Positions 19,678 through 29,117 of a stretch of 64,000 bases of DNA are shown here, piece after piece (within the stretch, counting starts at the first letter, position 1; each line of letters begins with the position of its first letter). The notes beneath the pieces were generated by a model that was given only the letters and a program-made list of their open reading frames with translations, ran no database searches and was not told the DNA's origin. This stretch comes from Azovibrio restrictus DSM 23866 (lineage in GTDB: Bacteria > Pseudomonadota > Gammaproteobacteria > Burkholderiales > Rhodocyclaceae), in assembly GCF_000429665.1 (NCBI RefSeq), contig NZ_AUCH01000003.1:186001-250000 (forward strand). The letters are read 5' to 3'. The position numbers were made by a program, and so were the translations under genes.

Positions 19678-20963
19678 TGCCCGCCTGCCCCGCCCTCTTC
19701 ATCGCCGCCCCGGCTTCCGGCCAGGGCAAGACCACGGTCACCGCGGCCCTGGCCCGCTATCACGCCCGCCAGGGCCGGCGGGTGCAGGTGTTCAAGTGCG
19801 GCCCGGACTTCCTCGATCCCATGATCCACGCTGCCGCCAGCGGCCGGCCCTGTTACAACCTGGACCTGGGCATGTGCGGCGAGGCGGACGCGGCCTGGCG
19901 CCTGGCCCGGGCCGCGGCGGAAAGCGACCTGATCCTGGTGGAAGGGGTGATGGGCCTCTTCGACGGTCAGCCTTCCGGAGCCGACATCGCCTGCCGTTTC
20001 GGCATCCCGGTGCTGGCCATGATCGCCGCCGACGCCATGGCCCAGACCTTTGGCGCCGTGGCCCACGGCCTGGCCACCTACCGGCCCGGTCTGCCCTTTG
20101 CCGGGGTGCTGGCCAACCGGGTGGGCAGCCCCCGGCACGGGCAGATGCTGCGCGACAGCCTGCCCGAGGACATGGGCTGGTACGGGGCCCTGCCCCGGGA
20201 TGCCGCCGCCAGCCTGCCGGAGCGGCACCTGGGCCTGTTCCAGGCCGCCGAGATCGCCGACCTGACCCAGCGCCTGGACCGGATGGCCGACGCCCTGGCC
20301 GCCACAGGGGCCGTGGACCTGCCGCCCGCCGTGGATTTCCCCCCGCTACCGGAACCGGCAATCCCGCCCCTGCTGGCCGGCAAGACGATCGCCATCGCCC
20401 GGGATGCGGCCTACGGCTTCATCTACCCGGCCAACCTGGATACCCTGCAGGCGCTGGGCGCCGAGCTGCGCTTCTTCTCCCCCCTGGCCGGCGACCCGCT
20501 GCCCGAGTGCGACGCCCTCTGGCTGCCCGGCGGCTATCCGGAGCTGCATGGGGCCAGCCTGTCCCGCCAGGGGCAGTTCTGGGCGGCCCTGAAGCAGCAC
20601 GTGGCCGCCGGCAAACCCCTGCTGGCCGAGTGCGGCGGCATGATGGGCCTGTTCGAGGAACTGGTGGACAAGGAAGGCCAGCGTCACCCCATGGGCGGCC
20701 TGCTCCCCGGCCGCACCCTGATGCAGGCCCGGCTCGCGGCCCTGGGCACCCAGGCGGCGGAATTTCCCGAGGGCCGGATCAGCGGCCACACCTTCCACTA
20801 TTCCCGCTGCGAAACCGCCCTGCCCCCGACCCTGTACGCCCAGCGCCCGGATGGCAGCCCGGGAGAGGCGATTTTCCGCCAGGGCAGTCTGCTGGCGTCC
20901 TACCTGCACCTTTACTTCCCCGCCAACCCCCAGGCACTGGCCCGGCTGTTGGGAGCGGTGTAG
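19677..20963 (+). CDS. cobB: Cobyrinate a,c-diamide synthase
   Basis: 428 aa. The N-terminal ATP-binding domain carries APASGQGKTTVTAALARY and KCGPDFLDPMIH; the C-terminal domain is a class I-like glutamine amidotransferase with PLLAECGGMMGLFEEL (catalytic Cys) and GHTFHYSRCE. It amidates the a- and c-carboxylates of cobyrinic acid using glutamine and ATP. CbiA in the anaerobic pathway and CobB (which uses hydrogenobyrinate) share this architecture, so the symbol does not settle the pathway. Its start overlaps the cobO stop. Only this biosynthetic step is in the window; other cob/cbi genes must lie elsewhere if de novo synthesis occurs. Confidence 0.92.
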   Translation: MPACPALFIAAPASGQGKTTVTAALARYHARQGRRVQVFKCGPDFLDPMIHAAASGRPCYNLDLGMCGEADAAWRLARAAAESDLILVEGVMGLFDGQPSGADIACRFGIPVLAMIAADAMAQTFGAVAHGLATYRPGLPFAGVLANRVGSPRHGQMLRDSLPEDMGWYGALPRDAAASLPERHLGLFQAAEIADLTQRLDRMADALAATGAVDLPPAVDFPPLPEPAIPPLLAGKTIAIARDAAYGFIYPANLDTLQALGAELRFFSPLAGDPLPECDALWLPGGYPELHGASLSRQGQFWAALKQHVAAGKPLLAECGGMMGLFEELVDKEGQRHPMGGLLPGRTLMQARLAALGTQAAEFPEGRISGHTFHYSRCETALPPTLYAQRPDGSPGEAIFRQGSLLASYLHLYFPANPQALARLLGAV

Positions 20964-20994
20964 ATTGGCGGACATCCCCCCACAGGAGAATCCC

Positions 20995-21540
20995 ATGCGC
21001 GCCCTGTTCATTCTTGCCCTGGCCCTGCTGCTCGGCGGCTGTGCCCCCCTGGCCCCCGATGTCCGCGTCCATAGCAGTCCCGAGGCCGATTTCAGCCGCT
21101 ACCGGACCTTCGCCTTCTTCGAGCCCCTGGGCACCGACCGGTCCGGCTACAGCTCCATCCTCTCCCAGCACCTGCGCACTTTCACCCGTCAGGCCATGGA
21201 AGCCCGGGGCTACCGCTACAACGAGGATCAGCCCGACCTGCTGGTGAATTTCAATGCCCGGGTACGGGACCGGACCGAGGTGCTGAGCATGCCCCACGCC
21301 GGCTACTACAGCTACCGGCGCGGCTGGTACGGCCCCTGGGGCGGCTACGACAACACGGTGATCCAGTACCAGGAAGGCACTCTGAACATCGACCTGGTGG
21401 ATGCCCGCCGGAAGCAGCTGGTGTGGGAAGGGGTGGCCGAAGGCCAGGTGACCGAAGCCTCCCGCAAGGATATCCAGAACACCGTGCGCACCGCCGTGGA
21501 GCAGGTGTACAGCCGCTACCCCTACCGGGTTTCCCGCTGA
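20995..21540 (+). CDS. DUF4136 outer-membrane-type lipoprotein
   Basis: 181 aa. The start MRALFILALALLLGGCAP gives a lipoprotein signal with lipobox LGGC, Cys16 being the lipidation site. The rest matches the DUF4136 pattern: DFSRYRTFAFFEP, then DLLVNFNARV, a tyrosine-rich loop with YYSYRRGWYGPWGGY, and GTLNIDLVDARRKQLVWEGVAEG. Function is unknown; members are envelope lipoproteins. It follows cobB by 31 bp with its own AGGAGA site and may be read with the B12 operon by chance. Its last 19 bases overlap the end of the convergent GGDEF-EAL gene. Confidence 0.88.
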   Translation: MRALFILALALLLGGCAPLAPDVRVHSSPEADFSRYRTFAFFEPLGTDRSGYSSILSQHLRTFTRQAMEARGYRYNEDQPDLLVNFNARVRDRTEVLSMPHAGYYSYRRGWYGPWGGYDNTVIQYQEGTLNIDLVDARRKQLVWEGVAEGQVTEASRKDIQNTVRTAVEQVYSRYPYRVSR

Positions 21541-24002
21541 AGGGCCTGGCGCTGGCGTTCCAGGAGGTAGGCCAACGCCGCCTCCGGCGCCAGGGGCCGG
21601 GAGAACAGGTAGCCCTGGATTTCGTCGCAGCCATTGCAGGACAGGAGCTCCAGCTGGTCCTCGGTTTCCACCCCCTCGGCGATCACGTTGAGGCCCAGGG
21701 AATGGGCCAGAGCGATGGTGCCGAAGGCAATGGCCCGGTCATTCAGGTCGTGCTCGATGTCGGCCACGAAGGAGCGGTCGATCTTCAGGTGATCGATGGG
21801 GAAGAGCTTCAGGTAAGCGAGCGACGAATAGCCGGTGCCGAAGTCGTCGATGGCCAGGGTCACACCCATGCGGCGCAGTTCCGTCAGCAGCTGGATGGCT
21901 TCCTTGGGCTGTTCCATCACCGCGCTCTCGGTGATTTCCAGTTCCAGCAGCTCGGCGGGCAATCCTGAATCTGCCAGGGCGCTCGCCACGGTCTCGATGA
22001 AGTCCCGCTGCTGCAGCTGCCGCGCCGAGAGGTTCACCGCCACCCGGATCGGCGCCAGGCCCGCCGCCAGCCAGGCCTGCATCTGCCGGCAGGCCTCCCG
22101 CAGCACCCAGGCGCCGATGCCCACCACCAGCCCCGTTTCCTCGGCGATGGGAATGAAACGGGCCGGGGAGATGGGGCCGTCTGCTTCGGTGGTCCAGCGC
22201 AGCAGGGCCTCCACCCCCGTGGGACGGCCGCCCCGGACCGAGAACTGGGGCTGGAAGTGCAGGCTGAACTCGCCCCGGGCCACCGCCTGGCGCAGCTTGC
22301 GCTCCAGGGTCAGGCGCTCGGTGGCGGTGCGGTTCATTTCCTCGGCGTAGAACTGGTAGGTGTTCCGGCCCGCCGCCTTGGCGTGATACATGGCCGTATC
22401 GGCGTTGCGCATGATGGTCTCCACATCGGCGCCGTCGGCCGGGTAGAGGCTGATGCCGATGGAGGGGCTGGTGTGCAGCTCATGTCCCTCGACCCGGATC
22501 GGCTGGGCCAGGGCCTCGATGATCTTGCCCGCCACCAGGGCCGCATCCGGCGCGCCACCCACGTCGGGCAGCAGGATCACGAACTCGTCGCCCCCCAGCC
22601 GGGCCACCGTGTCCGACTCCCGCACCGTGGCCGCCAGCCGGCCGGCCACCTCCATCAGCAACTGGTCGCCCACCTGGTGCCCCAGGGTGTCGTTGATGAC
22701 CTTGAAACGGTCCAGGTCGATGAAGCACAGGGCCAGGTTCCACTGGTAGCGGCGCGCTTCGGGCAGGGCCTGCTCCAGGCGGGCCAGCAGGGAGAGCCGG
22801 TTGGGCAGCCCGGTGAGGGGGTCGTGGTGGGCCAGGTGGTTGATGCGGGCTTCGGCCCGCTTGCGTTCGGTGATGTCGGCCAGGATCCAGAGCTGATGCC
22901 CGGCGCCGCTGGCTTCGCGGATGCGGGTGATGTCCAGCCACATGGCGTAGTTGAGGCCGTTCTTGCGCTGCCCCGGCACCTCTCCGGCCCAGCGACCGTG
23001 CTCGGCCAGGGCCTGGTCGATTTCCGCCTGCTTGTCGTGGCTGCACAGGTGCAGCAGGCTATCGCAGGGATAGCCGAGCATTTCCTCGGCCAGATAGCCG
23101 GTGATGGTGGCGAAGGCCGGGTTGGCCGAGAGGATGTTGCCGGCCTCGTCGGCAATCAGGATGCCCACGGGACTGTTGGCGAACACTTTGTCAGCCAGGA
23201 GCAGGCGCTCCTCGGTCTGCTTGCGGTCGGTGATGTCCGTGTAGGTGGTGATGAAGCCGGCGACGCTGTTCTCCAGGTGCAGGGGATGCACCTCCAGCAG
23301 CTGGGTGCGTCCCGAGGCCCGGCGCCGCTCCCGCCGGTGCGGCTCGAACCGGGCGATCTGGGCCTGGCGCTGCTGCACCAGGGTTGCCGGGTCCCCGGGG
23401 CCCAGCTCTCCCCGCCGGGCCGGGATCAGGGTCAGGTCCCCGTGGGCCGCCCCTTCGAAGACCAGCTCCGGCGGCAGTTTCAGGGCCTCGACAAACCCCT
23501 GGTTCCAGTAGCGCAGGCGGAATTCCTCGTCAAAAACGCTCACCCCCTGGGGCAGGGAGGCCAGGATGGCTTCCAGATAGGCGGCCTGACGCCGGAAACG
23601 GGCCTCGGTCTGCTTGCGCTCGGTGATGTCCTGGGTGGTGCCGCTGGTGCGGATGGGCTTGCCGCTGTGCTCATCCAGGAACACCTGGCCCTGGTTGTGG
23701 AAGTAGCGCACCTCGCCGCTGGGCAGGATGACGCGGAAATCCACCTGATGGGGCTCGTGCCGGGCCAGGGAGGCGGCATTGATCTCATGGACCATGGCCC
23801 GGTCCTCCGGGTGTATGGCCTGGAGGAACAGGTTGTAGGAAGGCTGGATGGCGCCCGGCTCGTGGCCGAACAGGCGGTAGCACTCGTCGGACCACCACAG
23901 GGTGTTGCTGCGCAGGTCCCGCTCCCAGCTGCCGATGCGGGCGATGCGCTGGGCCTCCTGCAGCAGGGCCAGGTGGCGCTCCTTGAATGATTTCTGGACC
24001 AT
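21522..24002 (-). CDS. PAS-PAS-PAS-GGDEF-EAL bifunctional c-di-GMP signalling protein
   Basis: 826 aa, soluble, no membrane segment. Three PAS domains occupy about residues 15-130 (WWSDECYRLFGHEPG), 140-265 and 270-390 (GILIADEAGNILSANPAF). A diguanylate cyclase domain follows with an intact RLGGDEFVILL active site and an upstream RESD inhibitory site. The EAL domain has EALLRW, DDFGTGYSSLAYLK and EGVETEDQ, so the phosphodiesterase residues look intact too. The output direction cannot be told from sequence. The PAS inputs suggest redox, oxygen or small-ligand sensing, but no cofactor motif is decisive. Stands alone, convergent with the DUF4136 gene. Confidence 0.93.
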   Translation of the reverse strand: MVQKSFKERHLALLQEAQRIARIGSWERDLRSNTLWWSDECYRLFGHEPGAIQPSYNLFLQAIHPEDRAMVHEINAASLARHEPHQVDFRVILPSGEVRYFHNQGQVFLDEHSGKPIRTSGTTQDITERKQTEARFRRQAAYLEAILASLPQGVSVFDEEFRLRYWNQGFVEALKLPPELVFEGAAHGDLTLIPARRGELGPGDPATLVQQRQAQIARFEPHRRERRRASGRTQLLEVHPLHLENSVAGFITTYTDITDRKQTEERLLLADKVFANSPVGILIADEAGNILSANPAFATITGYLAEEMLGYPCDSLLHLCSHDKQAEIDQALAEHGRWAGEVPGQRKNGLNYAMWLDITRIREASGAGHQLWILADITERKRAEARINHLAHHDPLTGLPNRLSLLARLEQALPEARRYQWNLALCFIDLDRFKVINDTLGHQVGDQLLMEVAGRLAATVRESDTVARLGGDEFVILLPDVGGAPDAALVAGKIIEALAQPIRVEGHELHTSPSIGISLYPADGADVETIMRNADTAMYHAKAAGRNTYQFYAEEMNRTATERLTLERKLRQAVARGEFSLHFQPQFSVRGGRPTGVEALLRWTTEADGPISPARFIPIAEETGLVVGIGAWVLREACRQMQAWLAAGLAPIRVAVNLSARQLQQRDFIETVASALADSGLPAELLELEITESAVMEQPKEAIQLLTELRRMGVTLAIDDFGTGYSSLAYLKLFPIDHLKIDRSFVADIEHDLNDRAIAFGTIALAHSLGLNVIAEGVETEDQLELLSCNGCDEIQGYLFSRPLAPEAALAYLLERQRQALQRETR

Positions 24003-24100
24003 TTAGGGCAAGGGCCGGCGCCAGCCAGGGCGCCTGTCTCCGGATGTGGTTTTCTTGTCAGGCCCCATGATAGCCGAGGCCATCAGGAAAACCCGGGTTT

Positions 24101-24910
24101 TCAGCGGGCGCCGTGCTGGCGCAGCCAGTCCCGCCAGAGGCAGAACAGTTCCGGGTTCAGGGCCGCGATCACCTGGCGCCGCCAGGGGTTGGCCTGATCG
24201 AAATCATCCTCCCGGAAGGTGGCGGCACAGCCCCCCGCCTCACGCACCAGCAGGCTGCCCGCCGCATGGTCCCAGAGCCGCTGGCCCCCGTGCAGGACTG
24301 CATCCACCCGGCCGGCGGCCAGATAGCACCACTCCAGCACGCTGGAGCCGAAGTTGCGCTGGGAATAGATGGGGGAGGACTGCACCAGGTGGGCCGCCAG
24401 TTCCGCCGGCAGCCGCTTGAAATCGACGCAGGCCACGGCCCTGGAAAGCTGGTTGCCGGAAGGACGCAGGGGCAGGGGTTCGCCATTCAGCCAGGCCCCC
24501 TGACCTGCCACGGCGGAGAACATCTCCCCGGCCATGGGCAGATAGCTGACCCCCAGGACCGGCTTGCCGCCGCGCAGCAGGGCCACGGAAACGGCAAACT
24601 GGGGCAGGCCCACGAGAAAGTTGGTGGTGCCATCGATGGGGTCCATCACCCAGAGGCCCTTGTCACCGGCCTGCCAGGCTTCCCGCTGGGCACTGTCGGA
24701 CATTTCCTCGCCCAGCATGGGCAGGTGCAGGAGCTGGCCCAGGGCCCGGGTGAGGAATTCCTGGGCGGCGATGTCGGCCTCGGAGAAGGTGGAACCGTCC
24801 GCCTTGTGCTGCCGGGCCACCTTGAGGAAGCGGGGCAGGATTTCCGTTTCGGCCACGGCCTTGAGGGCGGCTTCGACGCCGGGCAGGAGCTTGAGCAGGT
24901 CAGCCGGCAT
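24101..24910 (-). CDS. Inositol monophosphatase-family protein
   Basis: 269 aa lithium-sensitive phosphatase fold. Metal-binding residues are in GEE (67-69), DPIDGTTNF (Asp90, Asp93) and the C-terminal WDHAAGSLLVREAGG. The family includes inositol-1-phosphatase, SuhB, fructose-1,6-bisphosphatase-like enzymes and CysQ (PAPase); the motifs alone do not decide among these. It lies 3 bp downstream of a thioredoxin-fold gene, so the two are probably co-transcribed. Other suhB-like genes may exist outside the window. Confidence 0.88.
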   Translation of the reverse strand: MPADLLKLLPGVEAALKAVAETEILPRFLKVARQHKADGSTFSEADIAAQEFLTRALGQLLHLPMLGEEMSDSAQREAWQAGDKGLWVMDPIDGTTNFLVGLPQFAVSVALLRGGKPVLGVSYLPMAGEMFSAVAGQGAWLNGEPLPLRPSGNQLSRAVACVDFKRLPAELAAHLVQSSPIYSQRNFGSSVLEWCYLAAGRVDAVLHGGQRLWDHAAGSLLVREAGGCAATFREDDFDQANPWRRQVIAALNPELFCLWRDWLRQHGAR

Positions 24911-24913
24911 GGC

Positions 24914-25471
24914 TCAGGCCTCCCGCCACTTGATGGAACAGCCGATGGAGGCCTGCTGCTCCCGGGGCCCCTGGCCCGTGCGCGCCACCTGCAGCATGGC
25001 TTCGTACAGCTCACGGCGGGCATCCGCCGGACCGGGCTGCCGCCCGGAGGCATCGAGCCGGCCCCGGTACTGGAGCTTGAGTTCGGCATTGAAGCCGAAG
25101 AAATCCGGGGTGCACACGGCCCCATAGGCCCGGGCCACGGCCTGGGCCTCGTCGTAGACATAGGGGAAGGGGAAGGCCTGCTCCCGGGCCAGGGCCTGCA
25201 TGCGCTCGAAACTGTCGTCCGGGTAGGCCACCGTGTCGTTGCTCATGACGGCGATGCAGCCCACGCCCTCGGCCGCCAGGGCGCGGCAGTCCCGCAGCAG
25301 CCGGTCCAGGATGGCCTGGACGTAAGGGCAGTGGTTGCAGATGAACATCAGCAGCAGCCCCCGGGGACCCCGGGCGGAAGCCAGACTGTGCAGCCGGCCA
25401 TCGGTGCCGGGCAGGGAAAAATCGGGAGCGGACCAGCCGAAGTCACAGACGGGGGGATTGAGGGCGGCCAT
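24914..25471 (-). CDS. Thioredoxin-fold (AhpC/TSA-like) redox protein
   Basis: 185 aa. Residues ~13-160 form a peroxiredoxin/thioredoxin-like domain: APDFSLPGTDGRLHSL, then LLLMFICNHCPYVQ with a CxxC pair at Cys45-Cys48, and YGAVCTPDFFGFN. Proteins with this FICNHCPYV pattern are annotated as thioredoxin family or AhpC/TSA antioxidant proteins; the precise partner is unknown. The ATG at 25471 fits the domain edge, although a much longer open frame continues upstream into the divergent rsmE gene. Next to the phosphatase gene, 3 bp away. Confidence 0.85.
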   Translation of the reverse strand: MAALNPPVCDFGWSAPDFSLPGTDGRLHSLASARGPRGLLLMFICNHCPYVQAILDRLLRDCRALAAEGVGCIAVMSNDTVAYPDDSFERMQALAREQAFPFPYVYDEAQAVARAYGAVCTPDFFGFNAELKLQYRGRLDASGRQPGPADARRELYEAMLQVARTGQGPREQQASIGCSIKWREA

Positions 25472-25522
25472 GGGCAAAGAATGCTGGAATTCAGTTGATA
25501 GATCGAACCTATAATAGCACCG

Positions 25523-26266
25523 ATGAATTCCCCGAGATTTTTCTGCGACCGCCCCCTGGGACCCGGCGCCCGCCTTGACCTGCCGGAAGCCGTGGCCCGC
25601 CACGCGGTGCGGGTCCTGCGCCTGCCTCCCGGGGCCATGATCACCCTGTTCGACGGCCGGGGCGGCGAGTACCCGGCCACCCTGGAATCCATCAGCAAGG
25701 ACCGGGTGGCGGTCAGCGTCGGCCCCTGGGATCCGGTGGAACGGGAATCGGCCCTGGCGCTGACCCTGGTACAGGCCATCCAGGCTGCCGACAAGATGGA
25801 CTACACGATCCAGAAGGCGGTGGAGCTGGGCATCAGCGCCATCCAGCCGGTGGCAAGCCGGCGCAGCGTGGTGAAGCTCTCCGGAGAACGGCAACAGAAG
25901 CGGGAATCCCACTGGCAGTCGGTGGCCATCTCGGCCTGCGAGCAATGCGGCCGCAACCAGGTACCCCAGGTGGCGCCGGTGCGCCCCCTAGATGCCTGGC
26001 TGGCGGAATCGGGACAGACCCAGCCCGGACTCAGGCTGATGCTGGCGCCCGGCGCGGCCCACAGCCTGGAACAGCTGGGACCGGCCAGCCAGGTGACCCT
26101 GCTGATCGGCGCCGAAGGCGGGCTGGAGCCCGGGGAAATGGCGGCCGCGGCCCAGGCGGGCTTCATCCCGGTGCGCCTGGGGCCCAGGATTTTGCGTACG
26201 GAAACGGCGGGTCTGGCGGCCCTGGCGGCCATCCAGACCCTTTGGGGCGATTTCAAGGGGGAGTAA
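25523..26266 (+). CDS. rsmE: 16S rRNA (uracil-1498-N3)-methyltransferase
   Basis: 247 aa SPOUT-class methyltransferase. N-terminal PUA-like domain (RFFCDRPLGPGARLDL), then the knot region with LLIGAEGGLEPGE and the C-terminal LGPRILRTETAGLAAL, the RsmE signature. It methylates N3 of U1498 in the 30S decoding region. First gene of a rightward run (pap follows after 4 bp), divergent from the thioredoxin-like gene with only 51 bp between. Confidence 0.94.
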   Translation: MNSPRFFCDRPLGPGARLDLPEAVARHAVRVLRLPPGAMITLFDGRGGEYPATLESISKDRVAVSVGPWDPVERESALALTLVQAIQAADKMDYTIQKAVELGISAIQPVASRRSVVKLSGERQQKRESHWQSVAISACEQCGRNQVPQVAPVRPLDAWLAESGQTQPGLRLMLAPGAAHSLEQLGPASQVTLLIGAEGGLEPGEMAAAAQAGFIPVRLGPRILRTETAGLAALAAIQTLWGDFKGE

Positions 26267-26270
26267 GCAG

Positions 26271-27767
26271 ATGTTCGAATCGGCAGAGCTGGGCCACACC
26301 ATAGACAAGGAAACCTTCAAGGCGGAAGTCCCGAAACTGCGGGAGGCCCTGCTGGAAGCCCAGTACGAGTTGCGGGAAAAAGGCAATTTCCCCGTGGTGG
26401 TTCTGATCAGCGGCGTGGACGGGGCCGGCAAGGGGGAGACCATCAACGAGCTGTACGAATGGATGGACCCCCGCTACCTGTCCACCCTGGCCTTCTCCGC
26501 CCCCAGCGACGAGGAAGCCGAGCGCCCCTTCATGTGGCGCTACTGGCGCGCCCTGCCCCCCAAGGGGCGGATGGGCATCTTCGCCGGCTCCTGGTACTCG
26601 ATCCCCATCCACCGGCGCATCGACGGGGAAATCGACCAGGCCTTCTTCGACCAGCGCATCGACCAGTTCAACCGCTTCGAGGCGATGCTGGTCAATGAAG
26701 GGGCCCTGGTGCTGAAATTCTGGTTCCACCTTTCCAAGGACGGCCAGAAAACCCGGCTCAAGGCCCTGGAAAAGGACCCCCGCACCGCCTGGCGGGTCAC
26801 CAAGGAAAGCTGGGAGCGGCTGAAGACCTACGACAAGCTCCAGGATGTGGCTTCCCACCTGCTGCGCATGACCAACACCCCCTGGGCCCCCTGGATCGTG
26901 GTGGAAGGCACCGACGACCGCTACCGCTCGCTGACCGTGGGCAAGATGATCCTCGACGCCCTGCAGAAACGCCTGGCCGACACCCGGGATCAGAACTACC
27001 CGGTCGCCCCCCCCATCTTTCCCAAGATCGACGCCCTGGACGTGCTCACGGCCCTGGACCTGGAGCAGAAGCTCAGCAAGAAGGATTACGAGACCCGGCT
27101 GGCCAAGGCCCAGGGCCGGCTGGCCGAGCTGGTGCGCAGCCCGGAGTTCGGCAAGCACTCCCTGATCCTGGCCTTCGAAGGGGCCGATGCAGCCGGCAAG
27201 GGCGGCAGCATCCGCCGCATTGCCGCTGCCCTGGATGCCCGTCAGTACCAGATCGTGCCCATCGCCGCCCCCACCGAGGAGGAGCGGGCCCAGCCCTACC
27301 TGTGGCGCTTCTGGCGCCACATCCCCAGGAACGGCCGAGCCACCATCTTCGACCGCACCTGGTACGGCCGGGTGCTGGTGGAACGGGTCGAGGGCTTCTG
27401 CTCCGAGGCCGACTGGCTGCGGGCCTATGCCGAGATCAACGATTTCGAGCACGAACTGGTGGCGGACGGCGCCATCATCGTCAAGTTCTGGCTGCAGATC
27501 AGCAAGGAGGAACAGTTCCGCCGCTTCAAGGAGCGGGAGGACATCGCCTTCAAGCGCTTCAAGATCACCGAGGAAGACTGGCGCAACCGGGAAAAATGGG
27601 ACGAATACCATCAGGCCGTGTGCGACATGGTGGAGCGCACCAGCACCGGCGCCGCCCCCTGGACCCTGGTGGAAGCCAATGACAAGAACTTTGCCCGGGT
27701 GAAGGTGCTGGAGACCGTCTGCGCCCGCCTGGAAGCCGCCCTGAAAGACAAGAAACGCCATGACTGA
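26271..27767 (+). CDS. pap: Polyphosphate:AMP phosphotransferase (double PPK2 domain)
   Basis: 498 aa with two tandem PPK2 domains. The first (about 30-240) has the P-loop ISGVDGAGKGETINEL and a lid with MWRYWRALPPKGRMGIFAGSWY; the second (about 290-495) has FEGADAAGKGGSIRRI and LWRFWRHIPRNGRATIFDRTWYGR. In characterised two-domain enzymes the second half carries activity, making ADP from AMP and polyphosphate; this one keeps both P-loops. It links polyphosphate stores to adenylate energy. It sits 4 bp after rsmE and overlaps argA by 8 bp. Confidence 0.92.
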   Translation: MFESAELGHTIDKETFKAEVPKLREALLEAQYELREKGNFPVVVLISGVDGAGKGETINELYEWMDPRYLSTLAFSAPSDEEAERPFMWRYWRALPPKGRMGIFAGSWYSIPIHRRIDGEIDQAFFDQRIDQFNRFEAMLVNEGALVLKFWFHLSKDGQKTRLKALEKDPRTAWRVTKESWERLKTYDKLQDVASHLLRMTNTPWAPWIVVEGTDDRYRSLTVGKMILDALQKRLADTRDQNYPVAPPIFPKIDALDVLTALDLEQKLSKKDYETRLAKAQGRLAELVRSPEFGKHSLILAFEGADAAGKGGSIRRIAAALDARQYQIVPIAAPTEEERAQPYLWRFWRHIPRNGRATIFDRTWYGRVLVERVEGFCSEADWLRAYAEINDFEHELVADGAIIVKFWLQISKEEQFRRFKEREDIAFKRFKITEEDWRNREKWDEYHQAVCDMVERTSTGAAPWTLVEANDKNFARVKVLETVCARLEAALKDKKRHD

Positions 27768-29082
27768 AGCCAAATCCGCCAACCTGGCCGAATTCGTCTC
27801 CTGGTTCCGGCTGGTCACCCCCTACATCAACGCCTTCCGGGGCAAGACCTTCGTCATCGCCTTCGGCGGCAAGGCCATCGCCGGCCCCCTGGCGAAGACC
27901 CTGGCCTATGACGTGAACCTGCTCGCCAGCCTGGGCATCCGCCTGATCCTGGTGCACGGCGCCCGCCCCCAGATCGAAGAGGAGCTGCGGGAAAAAGGGC
28001 TGGAATCCAAATATCACCGGGGCTACCGGATCACCGACGCGGACACCCTGGACTGCGTCCTGGACGCGGTGGGCAGCGTGTACCTGGAAATCGAGGGCCT
28101 GCTCTCCCAGGGCCTGCCCAACACCCCCATGGCCAACAGCCAGATCCGGGTGATCGGCGGCAACTTCATCACTGCCCGCCCCCTGGGGGTGCTGGACGGC
28201 ATCGACCTGCAATACGGCGGCTCGGTGCGCAAGGTGGATAGCGAAGGCCTCAAGGCCCAGCTGGCCATCGGCAACATCGTCCTGCTCTCCTGCCAGGGCA
28301 GCTCGCCCACCGGGGAGATCTTCAACCTGCAGATGGAAGAGGTGGCCGAAGCCGTGGCCATTGCCGTCAAGGCCGACAAGCTGGTGTTCCTCACCGACAG
28401 CCTGGGGGTCACCGACCAGGCCGGGGAACTGCTCGACGAGCTGACCGCCGACGCCGCCGCCCAGGTGAAGGAAGCCGAATGGCTGTCCCCCGACCTGCGC
28501 CGCTACCTGCCCTGCGCCGTACGCGCCAGCCGCCTGGGAGTGGGCCGGGTGCACCTGATCGGCTACGAACAGGACGGGGCCCTGCTGCAGGAACTGTTCA
28601 CCCGCGAGGGCATCGGCACGGTGATCTCCCGGGAATCCCTGGAGCGCATCCGGGAAGCCCGGGCCGACGACATCGGCGCCCTGATCGCCCTGATCGAACC
28701 CCTGGAAGAGGACGGCACCCTGGTGCATCGCCCCCGGGAGGTGCTGGAGCGGGAAATCGAGAAGTTTTCCATCATCGAGCACGACGGCATGGTGGTGGGC
28801 TGCGCCGCCCTGTACGACTACGGCGAGGGGGTGGCCGAGCTGGCCTGCCTGGCCGTGCACCCGGCCCATCGGGAATGGGGCTACGGCGAGCAGCTGATGG
28901 AACGCATCCAGGCCCGGGCCCGGGCCGTGGGGGTGAAGCGCCTGTTCGTGCTCACCACCCGCACCGTGCATTGGTTCATCGAGCGGGGCTTCAAGCTCGA
29001 AAGCGTGGAAGAGCTGCCCCCCCAGAAGCGCCAGATGTACAACCTGCAGCGCCGGTCCAAGATACTGGTCAAGTCGCTATAA
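27760..29082 (+). CDS. argA: N-acetylglutamate synthase
   Basis: 440 aa. The N-terminal ~290 residues are an amino-acid kinase-fold domain (GKTFVIAFGGKAIAG; LILVHGARPQIEEEL), the C-terminal ~150 a GNAT acetyltransferase domain with ELACLAVHPAHREWGYGEQLM. It makes N-acetylglutamate from glutamate and acetyl-CoA, the first step of arginine synthesis; in this classic form it is inhibited by arginine. Length and both domains match E. coli ArgA (443 aa). Overlaps pap by 8 bp and is followed by yggX. Confidence 0.94.
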   Translation: MTEAKSANLAEFVSWFRLVTPYINAFRGKTFVIAFGGKAIAGPLAKTLAYDVNLLASLGIRLILVHGARPQIEEELREKGLESKYHRGYRITDADTLDCVLDAVGSVYLEIEGLLSQGLPNTPMANSQIRVIGGNFITARPLGVLDGIDLQYGGSVRKVDSEGLKAQLAIGNIVLLSCQGSSPTGEIFNLQMEEVAEAVAIAVKADKLVFLTDSLGVTDQAGELLDELTADAAAQVKEAEWLSPDLRRYLPCAVRASRLGVGRVHLIGYEQDGALLQELFTREGIGTVISRESLERIREARADDIGALIALIEPLEEDGTLVHRPREVLEREIEKFSIIEHDGMVVGCAALYDYGEGVAELACLAVHPAHREWGYGEQLMERIQARARAVGVKRLFVLTTRTVHWFIERGFKLESVEELPPQKRQMYNLQRRSKILVKSL

Positions 29083-29117
29083 TCGCGAAAACCTCATTTG
29101 CACCCACGGAGAACACC

